Positions 9,975-21,389 are shown, counted from the stretch's first letter. The stretch: DNA of 64,000 bases from Gammaproteobacteria bacterium (GCA_029861845.1 JAOTYM010000004.1:1-64000); one strand, 5' to 3'. Notes: a model not told the origin generated them from the letters alone. Translations and numbers: made by a program.

Positions 9975-12900
9975 TCACGCCGCCGCACCAGCGACGCTGG
10001 CACCATAGGCGAGTACCGGTGCGAGCCAGCGTTCGACGTCCGCGACCGGCATTGCCTTGCGTCTGGCGTAGTCTTCGACCTGGTCGCGGCCGATCTTGCT
10101 GACGCCGAAGTAGCGACTCTCGGGATGGGAGAAATAGAGTCCACTCACCGATGATGCCGGGGTCATGGCGAAGCTTTCGGTTAGCTGGATGCCCGCGGTT
10201 TCCTCGGCGTCGAGCAAATCAAACAACGTACGTTTTTCGGTGTGGTCGGGGCAGGCGGGATAACCGGGTGCGGGGCGAATGCCGGTGTACTGTTCGCGGA
10301 TCAACGCATCGTTATCAAGATCCTCGCCCGCCGCGTAGCCCCAGAACTCCTTGCGCACGCGTTCATGCAGTCGCTCGGCAAACGCCTCCGCCAGGCGATC
10401 CGCAAGCGCCTTGACCATGATGGCACTATAGTCGTCATGATTCGATTCAAACTCGGTGACCAGCGCCTCGAGTCCAGCGCCGGTGGTGACCGCAAAGCCA
10501 CCAAGGTAATCGCCAACAACGGCATCGCGCGGCGCGATAAAGTCCGCCAGTGCTAGATTCGCGCGACCGCGATCGCGCACCATCTGTTGGCGTAGGGTAT
10601 GAAAGGTAGTTAGCACCTTAGATCTTTCGTTATCGGCGTAGACTTCGATGTCGTCGTCGCCGACGCGATTGGCTGGCCAGAAACCGATCACTGCGTGCGC
10701 CTTCAGCCGTTGCTCGTCGATGATCCTCGACAGCAACTGCTTGGCGTCCGCCAGTAAGCCACGCGCGGCCTCGCCGACGACCTCGTCATCGAGGATACGC
10801 GGATAAACACCCGCCAAGTCCCAGGTACGGAAGAATGGCGTCCAATCGATGTAACGCGAAAGTTCCGCCAGATCGTAGTTATCGAAGGTCTTTAGGCCGA
10901 GAAACGTGGGTTCCTGAGGTCTGTAGTCTCGCCAGTCGATAGGGCACTTATTGGCGCGTGCCCTCGCCAGGGTCTCACGACGAGCTTGCCGCTGCTCGGC
11001 CGCACGTCGCGTGCGAATGGCTTCGTACTCCGCCCGAGTTGTGGTGGTGAATTCCTGTCGTTTCGAGCCAACGAGATTGCTGACAACCCCCACCGCACGC
11101 GACGCATCGGCGACGTAGATCGTGGAACCGCGATAGTTGGGCGAAATCTTGACGGCGGTATGCACGCGACTCGTCGTCGCACCGCCGATCAGTAACGGCA
11201 GCTCGAATCCCTCGCGCTCCATCTCGCTAGCCACATGGCACATTTCATCGAGACTGGGTGTGATGAGCCCGGAAACACCAATGATATCCGCACCTTCGGT
11301 GCGTGCCGTTTCCAGGATCCTAGCGCTCGGCACCATGACGCCCAAGTCGATAACCTCGTAGTTGTTACAACGAAGCACGACCCCAACGATGTTTTTGCCG
11401 ATATCGTGCACATCTCCTTTGGCTGTCGCCAGCACCACCTTGCCGGCGGACCGCCTGCGCAGCGCATCGGTTTCCTCAGCTTCCATGAAGGGCTGAAGAT
11501 GCGCCACTGCCTTTTTCATGACGCGCGCGCTCTTTACGACCTGGGGTAGAAACATCTTGCCAGAACCAAATAGATCGCCCACCATGTTCATGCCGTCCAT
11601 GAGCGGTCCTTCGATGACCTCCAGCGGACGGCTGGCGGCCAGACGTGCCTCCTCGGTATCGTCGATGATGTAACCGTCGATACCGTGTACCAGCGCGTAC
11701 ACCAGACGGGCGTGTACGTCAGCTTCACGCCAGCTCAAATCTTCTGTTTTCTTCTTGGTCTCACCCCTAACAGTTCGCGCGACTTCGAGCAGACGATCGG
11801 TGGCATCAGGGCGCCGGTTAAAGAGTACATCCTCGATGCGATCGCGCACATCGTGCGGGATATCTTCGTACACTGGCAGCTGACCCGCATTGACGATTGC
11901 CATGTCCAGGCCGGCCTTAATGGCATGGTACAAGAAGGCTGCGTGCATGGCCTCGCGCACCGGATTGTTGCCCCGGAAGGAGAATGAAATATTCGACACA
12001 CCCCCCGACACCTTTACGTGCGGCAAGTTTCGTTTAATAAGCCGGGTGGCCTCGATAAAGGCACGCGCATAGTCGTTGTGTTCCTCGATACCGGTGGCGA
12101 CGGCGAAGATGTTTGGATCAAATACGATGTCCTCAGCCGCAAAGCCTACCTGCTCGGTCAGAATCTGGTAGCAGCGTTTACAAATCTCATACTTGCGCTC
12201 GACGGTATCCGCCTGCCCTTGTTCGTCAAAGGCCATCACCACTACGCCAGCACCGTAACGCTTAATAAGTGTCGCCTGCTCGATAAAGGCGTGCTCACCT
12301 TGCTTGAGGCTGATGGAGTTGACAAAAGCCTTGCCCTGAACACACTTGAGCCCGGCCTCGATCACCGACCATTTCGACGAGTCGATCATTACCGGCACCC
12401 GGCTGATATCAGGTTCGGCCGCAATAAGGTTTAGGAAACGGCGCATGGCCGCTTCGGAATCGAGCATCCCTTCGTCCATATTGATGTCGATAATCTGGGC
12501 CCCGTTTTCCACCTGTCCGCGGGCGACACCGACGGCGGTCTCATAATCGTCGTCCAGGATCAGCTTGGCGAACTTAGCCGAGCCGGTGACATTGGTACGC
12601 TCGCCCACGTTTACGAACCCACTGTCGGGCCCGATAGTAACTGCTTCGAGCCCTGACAGGCGGCAACGTGCCGGCAACTCGGGAAGTTTGCGGGCTGGGT
12701 GTGCCGACACAGCGTCGGCAAGGGCGTGGATGTGTGCCGGCGTCGTGCCACAACAGCCCCCGACGACGTTGAGCAGGCCAGACTGGGCGAATTCGCCAAG
12801 CAACGTTGCCATATATTCCGGGGTGTCGTCGTAACCGCCGAACTCGTTAGGCAGGCCGGCATTCGGATGACAGCTGACGTGGGTGTCGGCTACCCGAGAT

Positions 12901-13691
12901 AGTTCGTCGATGTACGGCCTAAGTTCTTTGGCACCCAGCGCACAGTTAAGACCAACCACAAGCGGCTTCGCATGTCGCACCGAATTCCAAAATGCCTCCG
13001 GCGTTTGGCCCGACAGTGTGCGCCCGCTCAAGTCGGTGATGGTGGCAGAGATCATGACCGGCAAGCGCTTGTTCTGCGCCGCAAAGTATTCGTCGATCGC
13101 AAATAACGCGGCCTTGGCGTTCAGCGTGTCGAATACCGTCTCCACCAGAATGATGTCCGCCCCACCATCTACTAACCCGCGCAGCGCCTCGCTATAGACC
13201 TGGCGAAGTTCGTCAAAGGTGACGTTGCGAAAACCGGGATCATTGACGTCCGGTGACAACGAGGCGGTGCGATTGGTGGGGCCAAGCACCCCGGCAACCC
13301 AACGCGGTTTGTCTGGGGTAAGGGCGGTGGCTGCATCAGTCGCCTCGCGCGCAATCCGTGCGCCCTCACGGTTGAGTTCGTACACCAGTGATTCCAGGCC
13401 GTAATCAGTCTGTGAGATCGAGGTTGAGTTGAAGGTGTTGGTCTCGACGATATCGGCGCCGGCCTCTAGAAACCTATCATGAATCGTGCGGATGACATCG
13501 GGTCGTGTAATCGACAACAGGTCGTTATTGCCTCTAAGGTCGCGCGAGTGGTTGGCGAAGCGCTCACCTCGGAAGCCGGATTCTGTGAGCGCGAACCCTT
13601 GGATCATAGTACCCATGGCGCCGTCGAATAACAGGATACGGTCGCCAAGTGCATCCTCAAGCCTGCGTATTCGTTGCGCTGCCTGGTTCAT
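9975..13691 (-). CDS. metH: Cobalamin-dependent methionine synthase (5-methyltetrahydrofolate--homocysteine methyltransferase)
   Basis: [13 protein letters not shown]..., [63 protein letters not shown]-terminal activation domain ending [18 protein letters not shown]. Confidence 0.97.
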   Translation of the reverse strand: MNQAAQRIRRLEDALGDRILLFDGAMGTMIQGFALTESGFRGERFANHSRDLRGNNDLLSITRPDVIRTIHDRFLEAGADIVETNTFNSTSISQTDYGLESLVYELNREGARIAREATDAATALTPDKPRWVAGVLGPTNRTASLSPDVNDPGFRNVTFDELRQVYSEALRGLVDGGADIILVETVFDTLNAKAALFAIDEYFAAQNKRLPVMISATITDLSGRTLSGQTPEAFWNSVRHAKPLVVGLNCALGAKELRPYIDELSRVADTHVSCHPNAGLPNEFGGYDDTPEYMATLLGEFAQSGLLNVVGGCCGTTPAHIHALADAVSAHPARKLPELPARCRLSGLEAVTIGPDSGFVNVGERTNVTGSAKFAKLILDDDYETAVGVARGQVENGAQIIDINMDEGMLDSEAAMRRFLNLIAAEPDISRVPVMIDSSKWSVIEAGLKCVQGKAFVNSISLKQGEHAFIEQATLIKRYGAGVVVMAFDEQGQADTVERKYEICKRCYQILTEQVGFAAEDIVFDPNIFAVATGIEEHNDYARAFIEATRLIKRNLPHVKVSGGVSNISFSFRGNNPVREAMHAAFLYHAIKAGLDMAIVNAGQLPVYEDIPHDVRDRIEDVLFNRRPDATDRLLEVARTVRGETKKKTEDLSWREADVHARLVYALVHGIDGYIIDDTEEARLAASRPLEVIEGPLMDGMNMVGDLFGSGKMFLPQVVKSARVMKKAVAHLQPFMEAEETDALRRRSAGKVVLATAKGDVHDIGKNIVGVVLRCNNYEVIDLGVMVPSARILETARTEGADIIGVSGLITPSLDEMCHVASEMEREGFELPLLIGGATTSRVHTAVKISPNYRGSTIYVADASRAVGVVSNLVGSKRQEFTTTTRAEYEAIRTRRAAEQRQARRETLARARANKCPIDWRDYRPQEPTFLGLKTFDNYDLAELSRYIDWTPFFRTWDLAGVYPRILDDEVVGEAARGLLADAKQLLSRIIDEQRLKAHAVIGFWPANRVGDDDIEVYADNERSKVLTTFHTLRQQMVRDRGRANLALADFIAPRDAVVGDYLGGFAVTTGAGLEALVTEFESNHDDYSAIMVKALADRLAEAFAERLHERVRKEFWGYAAGEDLDNDALIREQYTGIRPAPGYPACPDHTEKRTLFDLLDAEETAGIQLTESFAMTPASSVSGLYFSHPESRYFGVSKIGRDQVEDYARRKAMPVADVERWLAPVLAYGASVAGAAA

Positions 13692-13693
13692 GA

Positions 13694-14653
13694 TTATTCT
13701 TTAGTGGCGAGGTGGTAGTCGTTTGGCGTCGGCAGTGCCGGTCTTATGCCTAGGATGTGGCAGATGGCTTGCGTCAGCGCCGCCCGATTCAACGTATAGA
13801 AATGAAATTCGTTCACGCCTTGCTCTTTGAGTCGCATGCATTGTTCGGCCGCCACCGTAGCCGCCACCAATTGACGAGTCTCAGGATCGCCGTCTAGGCC
13901 TTCAAACAGACGGGCAAGCCAATTGGGGACGCTGGCACCACAGACTCTTGCGAACTGTTTGAGCCTGGCAAAGTTCGTGACCGGCAAGATCCCGGGTACG
14001 ATGGGCACACCAATACCGGCGGCACGTGCCCGCTCGACGAATCGCAAGTAGATCTCTACATCGAAAAAAAACTGCGTGATGGCGCGACTAGCGCCGGCGT
14101 CGATCTTGCGCTTGAGATTATCCAAATCGGCCTCGGCGGAATGCGCATCTGGGTGCACCTCAGGGAAGGCCGCAACACTGATCTCGAAGTCACCAATTTG
14201 GCGTACGCCCGCCACCAACGCCGCGGCATTAGCGTAGCCATCGGGATGTGGCTGAAAACGTTGCTGCTGTTCAGGTGGATCGCCGCGCAATGCAACGATA
14301 TGGCGTACACCGATCGCTTGGTAATTGCGCACGACCGCATCGACTTCCGTCCGCGAGGCAGCAACGCATGTCAGGTGTGCAGCCGGCGTAAGGTTCGTCT
14401 CATTCAGGATCCTCTTCACCGTTATATGGGTGCGCTCGCGCGTGCTGCCACCCGCTCCGTAGGTCACTGAGACGAAACGCGGCAACAACGGCGCCAGGCG
14501 CTCGATTGATTGCCACAGCACTTGTTCCATCTTTGTGGTGTGTGGCGGGAAGAATTCGAAGGAGATCGCGATCGCAGGCCTGATGGGAGTGACCGCACTG
14601 CTGGCGTCACCATTACCGGGCTTTGCGCCCTCATTCGCAGTAGCAATACGCAT
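13694..14653 (-). CDS. metF: Methylenetetrahydrofolate reductase [NAD(P)H]
   Basis: [51 protein letters not shown] at 14653 just after the upstream gene's stop. Confidence 0.95.
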   Translation of the reverse strand: MRIATANEGAKPGNGDASSAVTPIRPAIAISFEFFPPHTTKMEQVLWQSIERLAPLLPRFVSVTYGAGGSTRERTHITVKRILNETNLTPAAHLTCVAASRTEVDAVVRNYQAIGVRHIVALRGDPPEQQQRFQPHPDGYANAAALVAGVRQIGDFEISVAAFPEVHPDAHSAEADLDNLKRKIDAGASRAITQFFFDVEIYLRFVERARAAGIGVPIVPGILPVTNFARLKQFARVCGASVPNWLARLFEGLDGDPETRQLVAATVAAEQCMRLKEQGVNEFHFYTLNRAALTQAICHILGIRPALPTPNDYHLATKE

Positions 14654-14654
14654 G

Positions 14655-15635
14655 CTAGGCCACCTCCAAACTGCGGTGGGTCGGGGCATGCTGGTGTTGT
14701 GTGCTTGTCCAAAGAGAAACCGTTAGCTTCTCTTTGTCGCGCTTGCCAGCGACCTTCAGATGCCGAACGTCGGTATTGACGAGACCGGCGCTGTCACACC
14801 AGCCGATCACTTCCGTGTCTGCGAATCCAAGTCGTCGATGAGAGTAGTCCGTTCTCAGGAACTCCAATGCATGGGGCGCAAAGTCGGCGATAAAAAGACG
14901 TCCGCCTGGGCGCAGGGTGCGGGCCGCCTCCGCCACCGCTGCGCCAGGATCGTCAAGAAAATGCAGTACATGGTGAATGGTGACCACGTCCATCGACCCC
15001 GTGGCCACGGAAAGATTGTAGATATCACCGTGACGCACCTGGCAATGCTGGAGGTGGGCACCTTCCAGATTGGCACGAGCCACGGCGAGCATCTCGCGGC
15101 TGAGATCAATGCCGAGCCCACGATTAGTTTTGGTAGCAAATACCTGGAGAATGCGCCCTGTTCCCGTGCCGAGATCGAGCAGATCTTCTACCGTATCATC
15201 GCCCAGTGCTTTTAACATGGCTCGTTCGACCTCGGATTCCGCGACGTATAGCGAACGAATGCGATCCCATTTGGCGGCATTCTCGCGAAAATACGTGGCT
15301 GCCGCCTCGGCGCGAATTGCTCTCACCGTTTCGAGCCGCCGAAGGTCTCGCTCGATCTCCAGATCGGCTCCAGGGATGAGTTCGACCAGCGCCCGGGCGA
15401 GGGGCGCACCCGCCCCCCGCTGCGTGAGCCGATAGAAGACCCAAGTGCCTTCAGGAATGCGCTCTAGCAGTCTCGCTTCGCACAACAGTTTCAAGTGCCG
15501 ACTGACCCGTGGTTGACTTTGACCCAGGATCTGCGTGAGCTCGGAGACGGTGAGCTCGTTTCGAGCCAGAATCGCCAGCAGTCGTAGACGTGTGCGTTCG
15601 CCGGCGGCACGGAGACCAGTTAGCAATGTGTCCAT
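14655..15635 (-). CDS. ArsR-family HTH regulator fused to a SAM-dependent methyltransferase domain
   Basis: N-term LAILARNELTVSELTQILGQSQPRVSRHLKLLCEARLLERIPEGTWVFYRL wHTH; C-term LLDLGTGTGRILQVFA...GIDLSREML methyltransferase; start at MDTLLTGLR (15635). Confidence 0.9.
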   Translation of the reverse strand: MDTLLTGLRAAGERTRLRLLAILARNELTVSELTQILGQSQPRVSRHLKLLCEARLLERIPEGTWVFYRLTQRGAGAPLARALVELIPGADLEIERDLRRLETVRAIRAEAAATYFRENAAKWDRIRSLYVAESEVERAMLKALGDDTVEDLLDLGTGTGRILQVFATKTNRGLGIDLSREMLAVARANLEGAHLQHCQVRHGDIYNLSVATGSMDVVTIHHVLHFLDDPGAAVAEAARTLRPGGRLFIADFAPHALEFLRTDYSHRRLGFADTEVIGWCDSAGLVNTDVRHLKVAGKRDKEKLTVSLWTSTQHQHAPTHRSLEVA

Positions 15636-15672
15636 GCATTTTCCCCTTGAAGCCTGCTGCCGTAGTTGATAA

Positions 15673-15696
15673 ATATATAAAGATATCTTTATATAT
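15673..15696. promoter_or_regulatory. Perfect 24-bp palindrome, likely operator of the ArsR-methyltransferase regulator
   Basis: ATATATAAAGATATCTTTATATAT, located 38 bp upstream of the regulator start and between divergent genes. Confidence 0.8.
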
Positions 15697-15777
15697 GAAC
15701 GATGGGCCGATGTCAAGCCAACGCCAGTGCCGCACCGGTAAAATCGCGTCCTGGTCCCCAAAAAAGCGACGACAAAC

Positions 15778-16476
15778 ATGATTACAATTAGGCGTGCTGG
15801 CGAACGTGGTCGCAGTCAGCTTGATTGGCTGCATAGCCGCCACACGTTCTCATTTTCGAACTACTACGACCCCGATCACATGGGCTATTCGGTGCTCAGA
15901 GTTATTAATGAAGACCGCATAGCGCCGGCGGCTGGGTTTGGCAGTCATTCTCATCGCGACATGGAGATTATCAGCTATGTGCTCGACGGTGGGCTGGAGC
16001 ACAAGGATAGCCTAGGCAATGGTTCGGTCATCCGACCGGGCGAGGTCCAGCGCATGAGCGCCGGGACCGGTATCACCCATAGCGAGTACAATGCGTCCAA
16101 GCTAGAACCAGCGCATTTTCTACAGATATGGATACTGCCAGCCGTAACGGGGATTGCACCGAGTTACGAACAGCGGCGATTCGACGACAGCAACGACAGC
16201 GGCCGATGGCGACTATTAGTTTCCCCCGATGGCCGTGAGGGATCGCTGACGTTGAACCAGAACGCGCTTATGTATATGGCGAGGTTGAAACGGGGAGAAG
16301 CGAGGCATCACGCGCTTGCGGCAGATCGACAGACCTTGCTACACGTCGCCCGCGGGGAAGCCGTTCTCAGTGGACACAGGATTGTGGCCGGTGATAGCGC
16401 AATGATTAACGACGAACAAGCAATTAACTTGTCTACTGACGAATCAACAGAAGTACTGATGTTTGACCTTCCCTAG
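15778..16476 (+). CDS. Pirin family protein (cupin)
   Basis: HTFSFSNYYDPDHMGYSVLRVINEDRIAPAAGFGSHSHRDMEIISYVLDGGLEHKDSLGNGSVIRPGEVQRMSAGTGITHSEYN. Confidence 0.95.
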   Translation: MITIRRAGERGRSQLDWLHSRHTFSFSNYYDPDHMGYSVLRVINEDRIAPAAGFGSHSHRDMEIISYVLDGGLEHKDSLGNGSVIRPGEVQRMSAGTGITHSEYNASKLEPAHFLQIWILPAVTGIAPSYEQRRFDDSNDSGRWRLLVSPDGREGSLTLNQNALMYMARLKRGEARHHALAADRQTLLHVARGEAVLSGHRIVAGDSAMINDEQAINLSTDESTEVLMFDLP

Positions 16477-16522
16477 ATAAACAAGAATAGTGAAAGCGCT
16501 AACTTCGTCACACGGATAACGG

Positions 16523-17680
16523 GTGCATTTACCGGACTACAAAAACGGAAGTATTGTTAATCTAGTAAGCTCGATTCAGGTCGCGTTGGGCGGCGGCCAG
16601 CCAAGTTATGGCACCTTGTCGCAGCTGACGTTATCGAAGCCCAATACTGCCGGTAGCGTCGTGCTTATTGTCATCGACGGCCTTGGTCATGCTTACTTAA
16701 GACAGCGTGGTCGAGGTATCCTTCATGGATACCTGGTAGATCGTATAACGTCGGTATTTCCATCGACCACGGCGTCCGCTATTACCAGTTTTTTTACTGG
16801 CACGGCGCCACAACAACACGCCCTTACTGGTTGGTTCACCTATTTTAAGGAACTCGGTGCGGTTGCGGCGCCACTACCGTTTAGGCGCCGCTCGAGCAAG
16901 ATATCGCTAACGGACGCCGGTGTCGATGCCCGTAAGTTATTCGATCAGCCGTCTATGTTCGAACGTATCGACACGCCTTCTCATATCGTATTACCTGCTG
17001 ATATCGTCGAATCTGAATACACAACCGCCCATAGTGGATCGGCCGAAAGATGGGCTTATACCTCGCTAGAGTGGTGTTTTCGGGTCATTGAGAAGATTAT
17101 CCGTTGCGGTAGTTCACGCCAATATATCTACGCCTACTGGCCAGAATTTGACACCTTGGCACACAAGTACGGAACGCAGAGCAAGGAGGTAACAGAACAT
17201 TTCGACCAACTGGATACGGCATTTGCCTGTTTCCTTGATCGTATTGAGGGTAGTGGTACAACTGTAGTTGTGACCGCTGACCACGGCTTCATCGACACTG
17301 GGCCAGACAGACTAGTTGAACTAGAGTCACATCCAGAGCTGGCGAGCACGCTCGCATTGCCGTTATGTGGCGAACCGCGTGTTGCGTTCTGCTATGTGCA
17401 TCCTGAACGACACCAGCGGTTCAAAGAATACGTCGAAGACCGACTTGGTTATTGTGCTGAGATCTATCGAAGTGAGCAATTGGTGGAACAGGGTTTCTTC
17501 GGGCTTGGCAAGCCTAATCCACGACTACTGGATAGGATTGGACACTATGCGTTAGTAATGAAGGACCGCTATGTCATCAAGGATTGGATTGTCGGCGAAC
17601 GCCGTTACGAGCACATCGGTGTCCATGGCGGTGTCAGCGAAGAGGAGATGTATGTTCCTCTTATCGTTGTCCAGACCTAG
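16523..17680 (+). CDS. Alkaline-phosphatase-superfamily hydrolase (type I phosphodiesterase/nucleotide pyrophosphatase-like)
   Basis: VVLIVIDGLGHAYL, VFPSTTASAITSFFTGTAPQQHALTGW nucleophile motif, YWPEFDTLAHKYG, TVVVTADHGFIDT metal-binding motifs. Confidence 0.85.
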   Translation: MHLPDYKNGSIVNLVSSIQVALGGGQPSYGTLSQLTLSKPNTAGSVVLIVIDGLGHAYLRQRGRGILHGYLVDRITSVFPSTTASAITSFFTGTAPQQHALTGWFTYFKELGAVAAPLPFRRRSSKISLTDAGVDARKLFDQPSMFERIDTPSHIVLPADIVESEYTTAHSGSAERWAYTSLEWCFRVIEKIIRCGSSRQYIYAYWPEFDTLAHKYGTQSKEVTEHFDQLDTAFACFLDRIEGSGTTVVVTADHGFIDTGPDRLVELESHPELASTLALPLCGEPRVAFCYVHPERHQRFKEYVEDRLGYCAEIYRSEQLVEQGFFGLGKPNPRLLDRIGHYALVMKDRYVIKDWIVGERRYEHIGVHGGVSEEEMYVPLIVVQT

Positions 17681-17707
17681 TGTCGATCGCATGCGAGACT
17701 AGTCAGC

Positions 17708-18307
17708 GTGAGTGACGACAAAAACTTAAGTAAAGAATGGTGGGATAACCATTACACCGATGGTCACATACCCTGGGATAGGCAAGGTGTAAGTCCGGCG
17801 CTGTATCACTGGCTCGAGGCAGGTACGCTGACTCCTGGACGCATTCTGTTACCTGGCTGTGGGCGTGGCCACGAAGTAGTAGTGTTAACACGTTATGGTT
17901 TCGATGTCACCGCCGTGGATGTCGCGCCGACGGCGATTGCCTTTCTGCGGCAGCGTCTACGCGAGCAGCGATTGCACGCGGACGTTCGACAGGTCGACTT
18001 GTTGGCGTGGGAAGCTGATGGCACCTACGATGCGATCTATGATCAAACCAGTTTGTGTGCGATGGTACCGTCGCAGTGGCGGGACTACGAGCGGCGCTTG
18101 CACCGCTGGCTTCACTCGGATGGCCGGCTATTCATACTCTTTATGCAAACGGAGCGACCGGGCGGTCCGCCATTTCACTGCGATTTGTCGGAAATGCGAC
18201 GGTTGTTTTCGCAAGTTCGTTGGCGCTGGTCAGACGAACCGCCTTTGGAAGTTCCTCATTCAGTGGGATTCGTAGAGCAGGGTTGTGTGTTAGGTCGAAA
18301 GAATTGA
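17708..18307 (+). CDS. Thiopurine S-methyltransferase (TPMT) family methyltransferase
   Basis: WWDNHYTDGHIPWDRQGVSPAL, GRILLPGCGRGHEVVVLTRYGFDVTAVDVAPTAI. Confidence 0.9.
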   Translation: MSDDKNLSKEWWDNHYTDGHIPWDRQGVSPALYHWLEAGTLTPGRILLPGCGRGHEVVVLTRYGFDVTAVDVAPTAIAFLRQRLREQRLHADVRQVDLLAWEADGTYDAIYDQTSLCAMVPSQWRDYERRLHRWLHSDGRLFILFMQTERPGGPPFHCDLSEMRRLFSQVRWRWSDEPPLEVPHSVGFVEQGCVLGRKN

Positions 18308-18309
18308 AA

Positions 18310-19314
18310 TCAGGGGCTCGAGCCGTCCAAGAACGATGCGGGCCAAGACAGCACATCTTTTCGTTCGGTGAAACTGACTACCTTATTGTCTATCACTACT
18401 GGCCCGGCAACGAGCTCATTTATTTCTTTGTGATGCCATAATCGTTTTCCGGTTGTAGCATTATAAGCGGCAAGTTCTGCTTGGTTGGTACCAACCAAAA
18501 CGACGTCATTTGTGATATGCGGCAAGTAATGTAGTCGACCGTTAAGCTGTTGCTCCCATATGAGGTGACCGTCGCTCAGGGCTCTTGCTTGAACGCGGCC
18601 GTCGAAGGTCCCAAAATAGAGCCGTCCGTCAGATATTGCGGGTGGGAAACTGGGTGTTTCACCCTTAACACGCCAACGAATCTCGCCGTTACGCGCATTA
18701 ACCATCAGCACTTCGCCGCTGAATAATGTGGCGACAACCCCGCCACCAGGCACGGCTACCGGTCGATACACCAACTCCTGCACTAGCACCTTTTTCCACA
18801 GCTGATCACCCGTTTTTGCGTCAATCGCTCTAAGCACGCCCTCCTTGCCACCCACCACCAGCCGACCTTGGAAAATCGCCGGTGTGTAGATCCAACCGCC
18901 ATAGTCGCGACGCCAGACCACGTGACCGGTGTCGATAGAAACCGCCCGCACCGAGCCATCAATCCCACCTATGTAGGCAATGTTGTTGGCAGTCGCTGGT
19001 GGAAACAACGTACTCTTGGACATAATGCGCCATAGACTGCGACCCGTGGCGGGATCAAGCGCGTGCAGACCGGTTGTACTACCAACTAGTATTGCCGTGG
19101 GGGTGGCTACCGGTTCTAAAGTGTTTAATCCAGCGAGCACATGCCAAACCGGCTTTAGAGTGAACCGCTGAAACCGGCTGACACCGTGGCCCGATAGGTA
19201 CACTGCATCGTCGACGATCGCGGGATTAGTAGGGTAAATGAACGACCCGGTGTCAGCCCTGGCCGTACACCATGCCAAGAAGAAACAACATGCGATCTGG
19301 ACGCTTGCTTTCAT
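18310..19314 (-). CDS. PQQ-like beta-propeller repeat protein (BamB-like), secreted
   Basis: Signal peptide MKASVQIACCFFLAWCTARADT; repeated GxxLWR/VWRRDYGGWIY/WKKV/IRWRVKGE/WEQQL/LWHHK blades. Confidence 0.85.
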   Translation of the reverse strand: MKASVQIACCFFLAWCTARADTGSFIYPTNPAIVDDAVYLSGHGVSRFQRFTLKPVWHVLAGLNTLEPVATPTAILVGSTTGLHALDPATGRSLWRIMSKSTLFPPATANNIAYIGGIDGSVRAVSIDTGHVVWRRDYGGWIYTPAIFQGRLVVGGKEGVLRAIDAKTGDQLWKKVLVQELVYRPVAVPGGGVVATLFSGEVLMVNARNGEIRWRVKGETPSFPPAISDGRLYFGTFDGRVQARALSDGHLIWEQQLNGRLHYLPHITNDVVLVGTNQAELAAYNATTGKRLWHHKEINELVAGPVVIDNKVVSFTERKDVLSWPASFLDGSSP

Positions 19315-19440
19315 TTTCCTGCCCACTCTGGTTTAGAGCGTCATCGTCACATTGTAGTTTCTCACGGTGTCCCGCGGCGAATTCTCAACCGATGTATCGT
19401 AATGACAATTCCGGGATTAAGATATCCAACCATCCACGCT

Positions 19441-20892
19441 ATGAAGATCACCGCACAAGATCTATATAACTACACGAAATGCGCCCATCGTGTCTACCTG
19501 GACGCACATGGCGACCGCACCGAAAGGAGCGAGGCTAGTGCCTTTGTCGAGCTCCTTTGGGAGATGGGCCTGCAGAATGAACGCGCGTATATGGAAGCCA
19601 TGCCCAACCGCGCCTATGTCGATCTTCAGTCTATGGACATAGATGCGGCGTGCAGGCATTCGGTCGAGTTGATGGCGGCTGGCACCGACATAATCTTCCA
19701 GGGTGGAATCAAGGCAAATAATTGGGTTGGTCGGCCCGACCTTCTAGTTAAGCACGCGGACCACAGTTCGCAACTCGGCGAGTTCTATTACGAGCCCATT
19801 GATATTAAGGCAGGCAAGGGTTGGGAGGAACATAGCCGCGACCGTCGCCGATTCAAATCGCACTATGCGTTTCAGGTCATGTTCTATCGCGAAATTCTGA
19901 AGCGAATACAGGGTTATGTGCCACTGACCGCACGCATAATTAATATCAACAAAGAGATAGAGGAATTCGATCCTCAGGAGTTCTCGCTATCGTTCCAAAC
20001 CGCCCTGCGAGAGGTAGAAGAGTTAATCTCGGGCCGTGAAACTTCAGAGCCGGTTCTTGGCAGCGGGTGCCACCAATGCCATTGGTATGCCAAGTGTCGG
20101 CGTTGGGTTGAAGGTACGCGCGACCCAAGCGGTCTGTATTTTGTCGGTAAGGTGAAGTTTGACCTTAAGAAGGTCGGACTGGCCAATATCTACGATATCG
20201 CGGAGATGGATGTTGACGACTATGTCCGCGGGCCAAAGAAGATCGCAGGTATGGGTCAGGCTAGTCTTGTGCGCATGAAAGAACGCGCACGTGTCATGTT
20301 GCGGGGCACACCCCGTATTCGCCCGGGCTACACGTTTCCCGATTCCGATCGCGAGATCTATTTTGATATTGAAGATGACCCCACGCGTAACCTTACCTAT
20401 CTATTCGGCCTAGTTGTACGCGAGCGCTCAGGCGCTGAGCGATTTCAATGCTATGTTTCAACCACCCCACAAGCGGAAGAAGACACGGTACGTCGTTTTT
20501 GGAGATTCGTTGAGGGCACGTCAAACGCCACATTTTATGTTTATTCTTCAAAGGAACGCGTGACCTTGAGACGATTGATGGAGCGCTACGAGTTGGATGC
20601 GGAAGTCTTCGAACGCTACCTCCAGCAAGAGTACGATCTCTACACGGATCTTGTGGTTAAATATTCGGATTGGCCGACTTATTCCTATGGCATTAAGCAA
20701 ATTGCTAATCGGGTTGGATTCAGTTGGCGCGATCGCGATCCCAGTGGTGCGAATTCGATCGCATGGTACAACGAGTACCTCAAACAGCCAGACCGTCGAG
20801 ACTTGCTAGAGCGTATCCTGCAATACAATGAGGATGATTGCCGAGCAATGATTGCGGTAAAGGACTATTTCCAGGGACATAATACCAACTAG
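19441..20892 (+). CDS. TM0106-type RecB-like putative nuclease (RecB/Cas4-like N-term plus RNase H-like C-term)
   Basis: MKITAQDLYNYTKCAHRVYLDAHGD, FYYEPIDIKAGKGWEE, CHQCHWYAKCR, EIYFDIEDDPTRNLTYLFGLVV, ILQYNEDDCRAMIAV; ATG at 19441 preferred. Confidence 0.85.
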   Translation: MKITAQDLYNYTKCAHRVYLDAHGDRTERSEASAFVELLWEMGLQNERAYMEAMPNRAYVDLQSMDIDAACRHSVELMAAGTDIIFQGGIKANNWVGRPDLLVKHADHSSQLGEFYYEPIDIKAGKGWEEHSRDRRRFKSHYAFQVMFYREILKRIQGYVPLTARIININKEIEEFDPQEFSLSFQTALREVEELISGRETSEPVLGSGCHQCHWYAKCRRWVEGTRDPSGLYFVGKVKFDLKKVGLANIYDIAEMDVDDYVRGPKKIAGMGQASLVRMKERARVMLRGTPRIRPGYTFPDSDREIYFDIEDDPTRNLTYLFGLVVRERSGAERFQCYVSTTPQAEEDTVRRFWRFVEGTSNATFYVYSSKERVTLRRLMERYELDAEVFERYLQQEYDLYTDLVVKYSDWPTYSYGIKQIANRVGFSWRDRDPSGANSIAWYNEYLKQPDRRDLLERILQYNEDDCRAMIAVKDYFQGHNTN

Positions 20893-21389
20893 CGAATCAG
20901 TCGAACCTCATCACCTATCCGAAGGGCACCTCCTTCGATGATTCGAGCCGTTATGCCGCCGTGTCCACGTACGGCGTTGTAACCGCCTGGGCCTAGTGCC
21001 TCCTCCATCCGCGAACACGGATGACAAAGACCAGTGCCTTCTAGGGTGACCGCCCCGATCAGAAAATATTTGTCTTTCAAAGCTAATAAGTTGATGCCGG
21101 ATACGATGAGGTTGCGACGCAAAAGCGACGGGTCACATCGATGCTCGATACCACAGAGTGCAGCTATTACGGGTAAATGCTCAGCCTGGATCAGGGTTAC
21201 CTGGCGCTTGCCACCTACGCGCAACGCACTACGGTCACCGTCAAGTCCACGATCGGTCTGTGCCAGCACTTCCTCTAGCAATGTCATTGGCGATCGATGG
21301 GCTGGGCGTAGGCCTATCCACTCCAAGCGTCCAACTTGCGGTATGGTAGATAGGAGCTGCGACAGGCTATATTGGCGACTAGCGGTCAT
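20889..21389 (-). CDS. MOSC domain protein
   Basis: GRLEWIGLRP..., GLDGDRSALRVGGKRQVTLIQAEHLPVIA..., RRNLIVSGINL, GTGLCHPCSRMEEALGPGGYNAVRGHGGITARI; start at 21389. Confidence 0.9.
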   Translation of the reverse strand: MTASRQYSLSQLLSTIPQVGRLEWIGLRPAHRSPMTLLEEVLAQTDRGLDGDRSALRVGGKRQVTLIQAEHLPVIAALCGIEHRCDPSLLRRNLIVSGINLLALKDKYFLIGAVTLEGTGLCHPCSRMEEALGPGGYNAVRGHGGITARIIEGGALRIGDEVRLIR

